64,000 nucleotides of DNA. Source: Janthinobacterium sp. (GTDB taxonomy: Bacteria > Pseudomonadota > Gammaproteobacteria > Burkholderiales > Burkholderiaceae_D). The stretch lies in the NCBI RefSeq assembly GCF_009923995.1, contig NZ_RFSK01000018.1, positions 1 through 64,000 on the forward strand, written 5' to 3'. Position 1 is the stretch's first letter. Each line of letters begins with the position of its first letter. Below the pieces are notes generated by a model. It was given only the letters and a program-made list of their open reading frames with translations. It had not been told where the DNA came from and searched no databases. The translations under genes were made by a program, and so were the position numbers. Positions 7,608 through 16,549 of this stretch are shown here, piece after piece.

Positions 7608-10352
7608 TTACGACTCCTGTTTTTTCAGCAGCGCCACCGTCACCCCGAGGATCACGGGAATGGCGATGATCAGGGGCCAGAACGAGGCGTGCAGGTCGCC
7701 GAATCCCAGCGCCTTGTTGAATACGCCGCGGCTGATATTGAGCATGTGCGTGGCCGGGTACATCAGGCCGATGGCCTTGCCTACGCCTTCCATCGACGAG
7801 ACGGGATTGAGCAGGCCGGAAAACTGGATGGCCGGGATCATGGTGCCGATCATGGTGACGAACAGCGCGGCGATCTGGCTGCGCGTAAACGTCGAGGCAA
7901 ACAGGCCGATGCCGGTGGCGCAGATATTGAAGATGAAGGTGGCGCCGATCAGGGTCGGCAGGCTGCCCTTGATCGGCACGCCGAAGGCGGTCACCGCCAG
8001 CAGGGCCATGAGGACGAAGTTGAACATGGCCAGCACCACGTAGGGCACCTGCTTGCCGAGCAAGAATTCCAGGCGCGTGACGGGCGTCACGTACAGGTTG
8101 ATGATGGAACCGAGTTCCTTCTCGCGCACCACGGACAGCGCCGCCAGCATGGCCGGCAGCATCAGCAACAGCAGGGGAATCACGGCCGGCACCATGGCGG
8201 GCAAGCTTTTCACGTCCGGGTTGTAGCGGTAGCGCGTCTCGATGGCGACGGGGTTGGCCACCTTGACGCCGTAGCGGTGCAACGCCTGGTCGGCCAGCCA
8301 CAGCTGGTGCATGCCCTGCACGTAGCCCTGCACGGTCTCCGCGCGCATGGGCATGGCGCCGTCGATCCAGGCGCCCACCTGGGCTGGCGCGCCACGCTGC
8401 ACGTCGCGCGCGAAGCCGGGCGGGATCTCGATGGCCAGAGACAGTTCGCCGCTGCGCATGCGCTTGTCGATATCGGCATAATCGCGCAGGGGCGGCTTTT
8501 CGATGAAGTAGCGCGAGCCGGCCAGGTTGTTCGCATAATTCTGGCTCAGGGTCGTCTGGTCGTGGTCGAGCACCGCGTACGTCAGGTCTTCCACGTCCAG
8601 GCTGATGCCGAAGCCGATGACGAACAGCAGCAGCACGGAGCCGCCCAGCGCCAGGGTCAGGCGCACGGGGTCGCGCCGCAGCTCCAGGGTTTCGCGCCAC
8701 ATGTAGCTGAGCATGCGGCCCAGGCTGAAGCGGCTGCGCTGGTGCCCGGTGGCGATGGCAGGAGCGGTGGCTGGCGCGGCCTGGGCAGCCTGCGCCTCGG
8801 GCGCCGTGCCGCCGCCCGCCTCTTCCAGGTAGGCGATGAAGGCCGCTTCCAGCGATGGCGCGCCCTTCTTGCGCACCAGCTCGGCCGGCGCATCGCTGAC
8901 CAGCACTTTGCCAGCATGCATCAGCGAGATGCGGTCGCAGCGCTCGGCCTCGTTCATGAAGTGCGTCGAGATGAAAATGGTGACGTGGTCGCGCCGCGCC
9001 AGTTCGATCATCAGGCGCCAGAAATTGTCGCGCGCGATGGGATCGACACCCGACGTCGGTTCGTCGAGGATCAGCATTTCCGGCTTGTGCACCATGGCCA
9101 CAGCCAGCGACAGGCGCTGGCGGATGCCCAGCGGCAGGCTGTCGGGCAAGTCGTCCATCACCTCGCGCAGGTCGAAACGCTGCGCCATTTCGTCGACGCG
9201 GGCGGGAATTTCCGCCTCCGGCACGTGGAACAGGCGCGCGTGCAGCACCAGGTTCTGGCGCACCGTCAGTTCGCTGTACAGCGAGAAGGCCTGCGACATG
9301 TAGCCGACCCTGCGGCGCGTGTCGATGTCGTTGGAATCGACCTCCTTGCCGAACAGCCAGGCCTTGCCTTCCGTGGCGGGCAAGAGGCCCGTGAGCATCT
9401 TCATGGTGGTCGACTTGCCGCAGCCGTTCGACCCCAGAAAGCCGAAGATCTCGCCGCGGCCGATACGGAAATTCACATGGTCGACGGCCGTGAAATCGCC
9501 GAAGCGCATGGTCAGGTCTTTGGCCTCGATGGCGATGTCCTGCGCGCTGGCCGCGTCCAGCGGCGTGATGACGACGGGCTGGTGGCCCGCGCGCTTGGCT
9601 TCGGGCAGCAGCTTGATGAAGGCCGCTTCCAGGTTGCTGCTGCCGGTGCGCGCCAGCAGTTCTGCCGGCGTGCCCGTGTCGAGCACCTTGCCGTCATCCA
9701 TGGCCACCAGCCAATCGAAGCGCTGCGCCTCGTCCATGTAGGCGGTGGCGACCATCACGCTCATTTGCGGACGCTGCACGCGGATGCCGGCGATCAGGTC
9801 CCAGAACTGGGCGCGCGCCAGCGGATCGACGCCGGTGGTCGGTTCGTCGAGGATCAGCAGGTCGGGATCGTGGATCAGGGCGCAGCACAGGCCCAGTTTC
9901 TGCTTCATGCCGCCCGACAGCTTGCCCGCCGGGCGCGCCAGGAAGGGATGCAAGCCCGTGCTCAGGGTCAGCTGGTCGATGCGGCGGCGGCGTTCGGCCG
10001 CGTCGTGGCCGAACAGGCGCGCGAAAAACTGCAGGTTTTCCTCGACCGACAGGGTCGGATACAGATTCTTGCCCAGGCCTTGCGGCATGTAGGCGATGCG
10101 CGGGCAGACGTCGTCGCGGTGGCGCGCATCCTGCATGTCGCCGCCCAGCGCCATGACCGTGCCCTGCTGCACGGCGCGCGCGCCGGCCACCAGCGACAGC
10201 AGGCTCGATTTGCCCACGCCATCGGGGCCGATCAGGCCCACCATGCAGCCGGCCGGCACGTCCAGGTCGATGGCGTCGAGCGCCACCGTCTTGCCGTAAT
10301 GCTGGCTGACGCCCTTGATGCTGACGACAAAGGAAGTGGCCGCTGCACTCAC
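7608..10352 (-). CDS. rbbA: RbbA-type ABC exporter: two ATPase domains fused to an ABC-2 permease
   Basis: 914 residues in three modules. ATPase 1 (about 10-240) has Walker [10 protein letters not shown] at 42-50, signature LSGGMKQK and Walker [14 protein letters not shown]. ATPase 2 (about 280-510) has Walker [10 protein letters not shown], a degenerate signature [10 protein letters not shown] and Walker [14 protein letters not shown]. The permease (about 545-914) carries six hydrophobic segments and [18 protein letters not shown]. The order matches E. coli RbbA (YhiH), described as a ribosome-associated ATPase but organised as an ABC exporter. The ATGA overlap with the upstream HlyD gene supports joint assembly. 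The operon context (HlyD, outer-membrane factor, second permease) favours export over a ribosomal role. Confidence 0.9.
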   Translation of the reverse strand: MSAAATSFVVSIKGVSQHYGKTVALDAIDLDVPAGCMVGLIGPDGVGKSSLLSLVAGARAVQQGTVMALGGDMQDARHRDDVCPRIAYMPQGLGKNLYPTLSVEENLQFFARLFGHDAAERRRRIDQLTLSTGLHPFLARPAGKLSGGMKQKLGLCCALIHDPDLLILDEPTTGVDPLARAQFWDLIAGIRVQRPQMSVMVATAYMDEAQRFDWLVAMDDGKVLDTGTPAELLARTGSSNLEAAFIKLLPEAKRAGHQPVVITPLDAASAQDIAIEAKDLTMRFGDFTAVDHVNFRIGRGEIFGFLGSNGCGKSTTMKMLTGLLPATEGKAWLFGKEVDSNDIDTRRRVGYMSQAFSLYSELTVRQNLVLHARLFHVPEAEIPARVDEMAQRFDLREVMDDLPDSLPLGIRQRLSLAVAMVHKPEMLILDEPTSGVDPIARDNFWRLMIELARRDHVTIFISTHFMNEAERCDRISLMHAGKVLVSDAPAELVRKKGAPSLEAAFIAYLEEAGGGTAPEAQAAQAAPATAPAIATGHQRSRFSLGRMLSYMWRETLELRRDPVRLTLALGGSVLLLFVIGFGISLDVEDLTYAVLDHDQTTLSQNYANNLAGSRYFIEKPPLRDYADIDKRMRSGELSLAIEIPPGFARDVQRGAPAQVGAWIDGAMPMRAETVQGYVQGMHQLWLADQALHRYGVKVANPVAIETRYRYNPDVKSLPAMVPAVIPLLLLMLPAMLAALSVVREKELGSIINLYVTPVTRLEFLLGKQVPYVVLAMFNFVLMALLAVTAFGVPIKGSLPTLIGATFIFNICATGIGLFASTFTRSQIAALFVTMIGTMIPAIQFSGLLNPVSSMEGVGKAIGLMYPATHMLNISRGVFNKALGFGDLHASFWPLIIAIPVILGVTVALLKKQES

Positions 10353-11422
10353 TGCGGAACCTTCGCCGTCAATTCAGCGGGCCAGGCCTGCTTGGCATCG
10401 AGACGTACCCAGGCCACGCCGGGCAAGCCCACTTTCACCAGGGCCAGGTGCTTTTGCAGCAGCTCGCGGCTGATCTGCGCCTTCACGCGGAACATCAGTT
10501 TCTGCCGTTCGCTGGCCGTTTCCACCGTCTTCGGCGTGAACTGCGCGCTGGCGGCGACAAACGAGATCGTCGCCGGAATCACGTAATTGGGCGCCGCGTC
10601 GAGGATGATGCGCACTTCGCCGCCCAGCGCCACCTTGCCGGCTGCCGTCTCGGGCAGGAAGAAGGTCATGTAGACGTCCGACAAGTCGACCAGGTTGAGC
10701 ACCTTGCCGCCGCCGGCCAGCACTTCGCCCTGCTGCGCCACCAGGTATTGCACGCGGCCGTCGCGCGGCGCCTTCAGCTGGCCATCGGCCAGGTCGGAAT
10801 CGATGCGCGCCGTGGTCGCCTCGGCGGCGGCGACGGCCGAACGCGAGCCGACCACTTGCGCCTTGGCCGCGTCGATGGCCGCCTGCGCCGCCGTCACCTG
10901 TGCCTTGGCCGCATTCAGGGCGGCGGCCACGCTGCGCACGCGGGCGCGGTCGTCGTCCAGTTCCTGCACCGACGAAGCGCCCTCCTTCGACAGCGTTTCG
11001 GAACGGGCCAGGCGGCGCTTGGCCGCATCGAGTTCGCTTTCGCGCTGCGCCACCATGGCCAGCGCGGCCGCCTTGTCGCTTTCGCGCACGGCCACCTGCG
11101 CCTGCGCGCCCACCACCGTATCCAGCGCCTGCTGCTGGCGCGCGCGCGCTTCGTCGCGCTGGGCCGTCAGCGAGTCCACCTGCATGGTGGCGAGCGGCTG
11201 GCCCGCCTTGACGAAGTCGCCCTCGCGCACGAGGATTTCCTGGACCCTGCCCGCCAGCTTGGTGGCGACGTCGATCTCGGTCGCTTCGATACGGCCATTG
11301 CCGCTGACGAAACCTTCACCGGGGCCGGCAGGGCGCATTTTTTGCCAGGCCACATAGCCCAGCACGAGGACGGCCACGACCAGCGCGGCGGGAATGATTT
11401 TTTTCTTCAGTTGTGGATTCAT
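10349..11422 (-). CDS. HlyD-family membrane fusion protein
   Basis: 357 residues. An N-terminal membrane anchor ([20 protein letters not shown]) is followed by the first half of a biotinyl-lipoyl-like domain ([18 protein letters not shown]), a long alpha-helical hairpin (about 75-200, Ala/Glu/Lys-rich), the second lipoyl half ([20 protein letters not shown]) and a beta-barrel domain ending [11 protein letters not shown]. It should span the periplasm and link the RbbA/ABC-2 pump to the outer-membrane factor encoded just upstream. It resembles YhiI/EmrA-type adaptors. The stop overlaps the rbbA start. Confidence 0.92.
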   Translation of the reverse strand: MNPQLKKKIIPAALVVAVLVLGYVAWQKMRPAGPGEGFVSGNGRIEATEIDVATKLAGRVQEILVREGDFVKAGQPLATMQVDSLTAQRDEARARQQQALDTVVGAQAQVAVRESDKAAALAMVAQRESELDAAKRRLARSETLSKEGASSVQELDDDRARVRSVAAALNAAKAQVTAAQAAIDAAKAQVVGSRSAVAAAEATTARIDSDLADGQLKAPRDGRVQYLVAQQGEVLAGGGKVLNLVDLSDVYMTFFLPETAAGKVALGGEVRIILDAAPNYVIPATISFVAASAQFTPKTVETASERQKLMFRVKAQISRELLQKHLALVKVGLPGVAWVRLDAKQAWPAELTAKVPQ

Positions 11423-11439
11423 GGTGTCGGCGATCGCTA

Positions 11440-12876
11440 TTAATTGGTGAAGGTGGCGGCGGCAGGGGCGCCGCCGCCCAGGGCGGCATACAGGCTGACC
11501 TGGCTGGAGAGCAGCGCGCGGCGCGTCTGCACCAGCTGCTGTTCCACCGTCAGCAAGTCGCGCTGTGCGTCGAGCACTTCCAGGTAGGGCGCGGCGCCAT
11601 TGTCATAGCGCAGCTTGGCCAGGCGCGCGCGTTCGCTCTGCGCGGCCAGCGTCGTCTTGCCGATGTCGACCTGCAGCGCCAGCCAGCGCCGGTTCGACAG
11701 CGCATCGGCCACTTCGCGGAAGGCGCCCTGCACACTTTTTTCGTAATTGGCCACGGCCACGTCGCGGCGCACCTCGGCCAGGTCCATGTTGGCGCGGATG
11801 CGGCCCGCGTCAAAGATCGGCAGCACTAGGCGCGGCGCGAAATTCCACGCGCCGCTGCCCGAATCGAACAAGCCGCTCAATTCCGCGCTGGCCGTACCAT
11901 ACGCCGCAGTCAATGAAATTGTCGGGAAGAAAGCGGCGCGCGCGGCACCGATATTCGCCTGCGCGGCACGTAGCTGGTGCTCGGCCGCCACCAGGTCGGG
12001 ACGCTGCGTGAGCAGCGCCGAGGGCAGGCCCGCATGCAGCGGCTGCAGCACGCTGGCGTCGTCGAAGCGGCGCACCTCACCAGCCACCGGCGCCAGGTCG
12101 ACGGGACCGCCCACCAGTTGCGCCAGCGCGTGCGCCTGCACGGCACGCGCCTGCTCCAGCTGGGCCGACAGGGAAAGGGCCTGGCTGAGCAGGGTTTCCA
12201 CCTGCGTCAGGTCCAGCTTGGAAATCGCTCCCACCTCGAAGCGCCGCGTGAAGATGCGCAGCGATTCGGCGCGGCTGTCCACCGTGGCGCGCGCCAGCGC
12301 CACCCGTTCATCGAGCTCGCGCAAGCCTAGATAGCCATTGGCCACCTGCGCCACCAGGGCCACGCCGACGGCGCGGCGCGCCTCGTCGCTGGCCAGCAGG
12401 GTTTGCAGCGCGCTGTCCTTCAGGCTGCGCACGCGGCCCCAGAAATCGAGCTCCCAGGCGCTCACGTTCAAGCCCACCTGGTACTGCGCGCTCGTCATCG
12501 GCCTGCCCGTCAGGCTCAGGTCACCAGGCACGCGCGTGCGGCTGCCTTCCGCGCCCAGCGCCACGGTGGGGAATTGCTCCGCGCGCTGGATGCCGTACGC
12601 GGCGCGCGCTTCTTCCACGCGCAGGGCGGCGATGCGGATGTCGCGGTTGCTGGCCAGCGCCTGCGTGATCATGGCCTGCAGGCGCGCATCGGCGAAGTAG
12701 CTTTGCCAGGCGATATCGGCAGCCTGCGCGCCGGCAGGATTGTTTTCCGGATACTGCGCCGCCACGGGCAGCGGCGGCGGTGCGTAAGGCGGCGCCATCG
12801 AGGCGCAGCCGGCCAGCAGCACGCTGGCAGTCAATGCCGCCAGCGTGGCGCGTGGGGATAGAACGGGAACAGCCAT
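11440..12876 (-). CDS. Outer-membrane efflux lipoprotein (OprM/NodT family)
   Basis: 478 residues from MAVPVLSP, with a lipoprotein signal and lipobox LLAGC (Cys24). Two tandem OEP repeats follow, including AWELDFWGRVRSLKDSALQT and LTQRPDLVAAEHQLRAAQAN, typical of RND-type outer-membrane factors. Two ATGs lie 6 and 9 bases upstream, but GGAAG is correctly spaced only for the start at 12876. It should supply the TolC-like exit duct for the HlyD/RbbA pump encoded directly downstream. It follows the FabI-like gene by 16 bases, so all are co-transcribed. Confidence 0.93.
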   Translation of the reverse strand: MAVPVLSPRATLAALTASVLLAGCASMAPPYAPPPLPVAAQYPENNPAGAQAADIAWQSYFADARLQAMITQALASNRDIRIAALRVEEARAAYGIQRAEQFPTVALGAEGSRTRVPGDLSLTGRPMTSAQYQVGLNVSAWELDFWGRVRSLKDSALQTLLASDEARRAVGVALVAQVANGYLGLRELDERVALARATVDSRAESLRIFTRRFEVGAISKLDLTQVETLLSQALSLSAQLEQARAVQAHALAQLVGGPVDLAPVAGEVRRFDDASVLQPLHAGLPSALLTQRPDLVAAEHQLRAAQANIGAARAAFFPTISLTAAYGTASAELSGLFDSGSGAWNFAPRLVLPIFDAGRIRANMDLAEVRRDVAVANYEKSVQGAFREVADALSNRRWLALQVDIGKTTLAAQSERARLAKLRYDNGAAPYLEVLDAQRDLLTVEQQLVQTRRALLSSQVSLYAALGGGAPAAATFTN

Positions 12877-12892
12877 GGTCATCATCTTCCAG

Positions 12893-13678
12893 TCAGTTCA
12901 GAATGTTGTAGCCGCCATCGACATACAGGGTGCCGCCCGTGATGGCGCGCGCGCCGTCGCCGGCAAGGAAGGCGCACAGCGCGCCCACGTCCTCGATGGT
13001 GGCCAGGCGCCGCAGGGGCGAGCGTTCGATGGCGTCGGCCATCAGGCGGTCGAAATGGGCGATGCCGGATGCGGCCCGCGTCTCCAGTGGCCCCGGCGAG
13101 ATGGCGTTGACGCGGATGCCTTGCGGACCCAGTTCCGCTGCCAGATAGCGCACGGAAGACTCCAGCGCCGCCTTCACGGGGCCCATCAGCCCATAGTCGG
13201 CAATGACTTCCTCGGCGCCCAGATAGCTCATGGTCATCAGGCTGCCGCCGTGCGGCATCAGGGGTTCGGCCAGCCTGGCCATGCGCATGAAGGAATGGCA
13301 CGAGATATCCATCGCCTGCGCGAAACCGTCGGCGGAACTGTCCGTGACCCTGCCATGCAAATCCTGCTTCGGCGCGTAGGCGATCGAATGAACGACGAAA
13401 TCGAGCGTGCCCCACTGCTGCTCGATCTGCGCAAACACGGCTTCCAGCTGGCCCGGCACGGAGACGTCGAGCGGCGCCATGATGGCCGCCTGCACTTGCT
13501 GCGCCAGCGGCGCTACGTGCGGCCTGGCCTTGTCATTGAGCCAGGTGACGGCCAGCTCGGCGCCGGCCGCGCGCAAGGCGCTGGCGCAGCCCCAGGCGAT
13601 GCTTTGCGCATTGGCGATGCCCACCACCAGTCCGCGCTTGCCTTGCAAGGGTAGCGACGGCGGCAAGGGGGCCGTCAT
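12893..13678 (-). CDS. FabI-like enoyl-ACP reductase (SDR)
   Basis: 261 residues. The N-terminal nucleotide-binding motif GLVVGIANAQSIAWG matches the divergent FabI pattern, not the TGxxxGIG of ordinary SDRs. The active-site stretch SYLGAEEVIADYGLMGPVK keeps both tyrosines and the lysine at FabI spacing (Tyr-9-Tyr-6-Lys), and the C-terminal ISPGPLETRAASGI and YVDGGYNILN are FabI-like. It would reduce trans-2-enoyl thioesters with NAD(P)H. Placed in a fermentative/exporter operon rather than with fatty-acid synthesis genes, it is probably a condition-specific paralogue that changes membrane lipids or disposes of reductant. The start overlaps the small upstream gene as ATGA. Confidence 0.88.
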   Translation of the reverse strand: MTAPLPPSLPLQGKRGLVVGIANAQSIAWGCASALRAAGAELAVTWLNDKARPHVAPLAQQVQAAIMAPLDVSVPGQLEAVFAQIEQQWGTLDFVVHSIAYAPKQDLHGRVTDSSADGFAQAMDISCHSFMRMARLAEPLMPHGGSLMTMSYLGAEEVIADYGLMGPVKAALESSVRYLAAELGPQGIRVNAISPGPLETRAASGIAHFDRLMADAIERSPLRRLATIEDVGALCAFLAGDGARAITGGTLYVDGGYNILN

Positions 13679-13860
13679 GGTTTATGCGGACGCAAGGCGG
13701 GCCACGGCGTGGCGGCGTTCACGCACTGCACCGCGCCGGCGCACACGGAAGCGGCGCAAGTGGCCAGGGTCACGCCGCCGGCGCGCGCATGCGGCAGCAC
13801 GATGGGAGTATGGGGATGGAGGGTGCTGCACGCGTCAGGCGCGGGGATCTGCATCTTCAT
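13675..13860 (-). CDS. Small hypothetical protein at the head of the operon
   Basis: 61 residues starting MKMQIPAPDACSTLHPHTPI, with no recognised domain. Two points favour a real gene: a GGAG ribosome-binding site 8 bases before the ATG, and an ATGA overlap with the fabI-like gene that would couple their translation. The product is Cys-, Ala- and Pro-rich with a weakly hydrophobic centre (GGVTLATCAASVCAGAV) and contains four cysteines. It may work mainly as a translated leader. Codon use is unremarkable; confidence is limited because the frame is short. Confidence 0.45.
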   Translation of the reverse strand: MKMQIPAPDACSTLHPHTPIVLPHARAGGVTLATCAASVCAGAVQCVNAATPWPALRPHKP

Positions 13861-13996
13861 GAATCTAACTCCGTCACTGAAATTCGAGGCCTGACCAGTG
13901 CATGCTCGGGGAACTGGTACAGGGCGAAAATTACTCTACAGCATTTAGACGCGTGATTTACGAAGAGTCCGATCCGCATGCAGAAGGCTTTGAGCG

Positions 13997-14045
13997 AGGT
14001 CAACTATAAGTGCGATTGCGGCGATGCAACATTGATGTACATCAA
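13997..14045 (-). promoter_or_regulatory. FNR/Anr-type promoter of the exporter-acetate operon
   Basis: TTGATGTACATCAA (14032-14045) is a perfect FNR/Anr consensus, TTGAT-N4-ATCAA. On the minus strand a TATAGT -10 hexamer occupies 14008-14003, its centre 33 bases from the box centre. That fits, within one base, a class II FNR promoter with the box at -41.5 and transcription starting near 13997. The predicted leader to the small gene is about 136 bases. CRP/FNR-family paralogues with the same half-site could also bind. Confidence 0.75.
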
Positions 14046-14293
14046 ATTCTACCTCAATATTTTTTAAATGAAACAAATTGTAAGCAATCGAATCGCCGTA
14101 TTTATCTGACAACTATGTTCAAGTGGCGAGAATGAAAGTGACTTCCGGACCTGGAATTGGTATTGCCAGGAAAATACGCAGAGGAAAGGTCTTGCAGAAG
14201 GGGAATGTGACGGGGAAAAGCGGAATGGGGACCATGCTATTGCAACGCAACATGGCACCCCATTAATTACTTGATTGCTACTATTGATGTATA
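14046..14293. other. Gene-free stretch with a second, imperfect FNR-like box
   Basis: This AT-richer interval between the FNR promoter and the M64 peptidase gene holds no convincing gene. A 109-residue minus-strand frame across it reads as random sequence and overlaps the peptidase end. At 14284-14297 TTGATGTATATCAG matches the FNR consensus in nine of ten fixed bases, but no -10 element sits at a suitable distance on either strand. It could be an auxiliary site or a chance relic. No small RNA is evident. Confidence 0.4.
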
Positions 14294-15730
14294 TCAGCGT
14301 GATTGCGCAGGGCGCGAATACAGGTCGATGATGGTGCTGATGCCATCCTGGCACACGGAACAGAAGGTCTCGCTGCGGTCGAACATGATGCATTGCATCT
14401 CCGGGCGGTAATAGCCGGACGATTCATAGTTCGCGCCCTCGAAGGCCCCCACCGCATGGCGCTGCGGCGCCTTGGAAAACAGCTGCTGCGTGTACGCCAG
14501 GTCGGCCTTGAACAGGGAGCTCATTTCGCTTTCCGGGCGGTTCGCCGCGCGCAGGGCGGCGCGCTGCTGCTGGTACTCGCGCGCATGGCTGTCATACGCT
14601 TCCTTCGGCCACGGCGTCGGCAGCGGCGTGCCGGCCTTCACGTGGCTTTTCCATTTCAGCTTGGCCGGATCGCGCAAGGCCGTGGCGTTCGGCTCCCACG
14701 GTTCCTGGCGCTCGCCATTCGACTGGTAGGCCACGGGCGAGGTGTAGTACTCGTCGGCCAGGCCGGCGAAATGGTGGCCGAATTCATGCACGAACAGGTA
14801 ATTGGCCCAGTCGTTGTTGGCCGCCGCCGTGCTGAACTGGCCGAAGATGCCGCCACCGCCATAGGTGTCGTTGTTGACGAGGATTTCAATGAATTCGTAC
14901 GGCGCGTACTGCGCCAGGTCGCGCAGGGCGCGGTTGTCCGTCGTCAGCACATAGCGCTCGCTGCCGAAGATATCGTAGCGCGTGCCCAGCGGCGAGGCGT
15001 GGTGCACGCCCGTCGACGGGCGCGACACGCCCGACTCCTGCGTCGGTGCGGCCATGGCCCACACATTGAAATCATTGGCCCGCTCGCGGAACGGCGACAC
15101 CGTGAACAGATGGTCGGCCAGCTTGCGCGCCGTCGCTTCGAACTTGCCCATTTCGGCCGCCGTATAGCCATCGCCCAGGATCAGCAGGTCGACCTTGTCG
15201 GGGGACGGACCGCTGACGCGGATGGGGATGGGCTTGACGGGTGCCGGTGGCTGCTTGCGGATCACGTCCTGCGCCGCCGGATCGACATCCGTGCTCCACA
15301 CGATGGAAAACAGGCCGCGCTCGTCGCGTTTCAGGATGCGCACGCGCACGGGCTGCTCCGGCTGCGGGAAGCGCACGGATTCCTGGAAGGCGCGCGTGGT
15401 GCTCTTCGCTTCATCGGTGCTGGCCCACTCGCCAAAGATGGTGGAAAAACCGCGCGAGTACAGCACCTTGCCCGACTTGATGTCCACCACTTCCAGCAGG
15501 TTGTTGCCGCGGTTGCTGTCGTCGATGGTGCGCGCCATGCTGCCCGGCCATGGCAGGGGTTCGACCAGCACGCGCTCGACCGCATAGTGCTCGCCCAGCG
15601 CATTGCCGCTGTGCTGGTAATCGAGGCGCATGGTCGCTGGCTGCGGCGCGCTGGCCGCTTGCGCGAAGGAGGCGATGCCGGCGGCCAGCGCCAGCGCGCA
15701 GAGGAAGGATCGTATCGGGGTCTGCTGCAT
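14294..15730 (-). CDS. Exported M64-family (IgA-peptidase-like) metallopeptidase
   Basis: 478 residues starting MQQTPIRSFLCALALAAGIA, with a signal peptide cleaved near AQAA. The start is chosen for its AGGA ribosome-binding site; an upstream in-frame start would add 54 non-homologous residues before the signal. The zinc motif HEFGHHFAGLADEY has His315, Glu316 and His319, with an Asp/Glu downstream as in M64. The N-terminal part resembles the M64 propeptide region, and VDLLILGDGYTAAEMGKF begins the catalytic domain as in this family. Several cysteines near the C-terminus (EMQCIMF, FCSVCQDG) suggest a disulfide-stabilised exported enzyme. It should degrade proteins outside the cytoplasm; the target is unknown. 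Confidence 0.92.
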   Translation of the reverse strand: MQQTPIRSFLCALALAAGIASFAQAASAPQPATMRLDYQHSGNALGEHYAVERVLVEPLPWPGSMARTIDDSNRGNNLLEVVDIKSGKVLYSRGFSTIFGEWASTDEAKSTTRAFQESVRFPQPEQPVRVRILKRDERGLFSIVWSTDVDPAAQDVIRKQPPAPVKPIPIRVSGPSPDKVDLLILGDGYTAAEMGKFEATARKLADHLFTVSPFRERANDFNVWAMAAPTQESGVSRPSTGVHHASPLGTRYDIFGSERYVLTTDNRALRDLAQYAPYEFIEILVNNDTYGGGGIFGQFSTAAANNDWANYLFVHEFGHHFAGLADEYYTSPVAYQSNGERQEPWEPNATALRDPAKLKWKSHVKAGTPLPTPWPKEAYDSHAREYQQQRAALRAANRPESEMSSLFKADLAYTQQLFSKAPQRHAVGAFEGANYESSGYYRPEMQCIMFDRSETFCSVCQDGISTIIDLYSRPAQSR

Positions 15731-15877
15731 GTCATTCCTAAAACGGTAGAAAAACAGGTGAAGGGTACGGTTCTCCAAACAATCGGCGGCCCTGCCCGCA
15801 GGCCCGCGAAAAACCGCTGCGGCACATTGTAGCGACCGGAAGCGGGCATGCAAAGCGGCGATTTGCCGCAGGCACGC

Positions 15878-15919
15878 TTGACCTCGCAGCAAGCTTGCAT
15901 TAAATTAGACTGATTAGTC
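15878..15919 (+). promoter_or_regulatory. tetR promoter with palindromic operator
   Basis: TTGACC (15878-15883) and TAAATT (15901-15906), spaced 17 bases, form a sigma70-type promoter. The palindrome GACT-N4-AGTC (15908-15919) lies over the predicted start of transcription, inside the AT-rich tract before the TetR gene. This is the expected place for autorepression. Confidence 0.6.
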
Positions 15920-15946
15920 GATTAATTAAAAGACAGGTCACCTATC

Positions 15947-16549
15947 ATGCGCACCATCGATCCCGACAAGCACGCCGCGCGCCGCGACGCCATCCTGGCG
16001 GCGGCACGCCACTGCTTCGCCCGCAAGGGCTTTCACCAGACCAGCACCGCCGCCATTTGTGCGCAGGCGGGCATGAGTCCCGGCAACCTGTTTCACTACT
16101 TCCCCACCAAGCAAGCCATCATCGCCGCCATCGTCGACCAGGAAGGCCGGGAAACGGCCGCATATTTCGCCGGCGTGCAAGGCAACGCCAATGCCTTTGC
16201 CGCCCTGCTCGACTTCATGGATCTGGTGCTGACACTGGCGGCCGACGGGGACTTTGCGGGACTGGCGCTGGACATTGCTGCCGAGGCGACGCGCGACACG
16301 GACATCGCCGCCAGGGTGGCACGCAACGACGCCCTGCTGCGCGCCGGCGTGCAGTCGCTGCTCGAAAGCGCGGTCGCCCAAGGCCAGGTCGACGCCGCGC
16401 TCGACCCCGCGCAAACGGCCAGCTGGCTCGCCGCGCTGATCGACGGCATCTTCAACCGGGTCGCCGTCGACCCGCATTACGCGCCGCTGGCGCAGCGCGC
16501 CAGCCTGCACCAGTTGCTGGTGCGCTTCCTGCGGCCCGCCCTGTCATGA
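15947..16549 (+). CDS. TetR-family transcriptional repressor
   Basis: 200 residues. The N-terminal helix-turn-helix is typical (ILAAARHCFARKGFHQTSTA, then ICAQAGMSPGNLFHYFPTKQ). The C-terminal ligand domain is all-helical (about 65-195), and the residues that would bind a ligand cannot be read from sequence. It overlaps the DUF418 membrane-protein gene as ATGA, so it probably controls that gene and itself through the palindrome at 15908-15919. Similar pairs respond to hydrophobic compounds, but the effector here is unknown. Confidence 0.9.
   Translation: MRTIDPDKHAARRDAILAAARHCFARKGFHQTSTAAICAQAGMSPGNLFHYFPTKQAIIAAIVDQEGRETAAYFAGVQGNANAFAALLDFMDLVLTLAADGDFAGLALDIAAEATRDTDIAARVARNDALLRAGVQSLLESAVAQGQVDAALDPAQTASWLAALIDGIFNRVAVDPHYAPLAQRASLHQLLVRFLRPALS

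Noticed and set aside
2744..7669. A 1641-residue open frame on the plus strand
   Set aside because: It runs antisense to ackA, maoC-pta, the DUF3141 gene and the ABC permease, reads His/Gln/Arg-rich without domains, and is open only because of high GC content.
7608..10352. RbbA as a purely ribosomal ATPase
   Set aside because: The gene is overlapped by an HlyD gene and followed by a second ABC-2 permease with an outer-membrane factor in the same operon, which points to export.
7584..10586. A 1000-residue open frame on the plus strand
   Set aside because: Shadow of rbbA on the opposite strand; no recognisable domain.
14284..14297. Second FNR-like box as an independent promoter
   Set aside because: One mismatch to consensus, and no -10 element at a class I or class II distance on either strand; kept only as a note in the intergenic entry.
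14064..14393. A 109-residue minus-strand frame downstream of the M64 gene
   Set aside because: It overlaps the peptidase C-terminus in another frame, has no ribosome-binding site and reads as random sequence.
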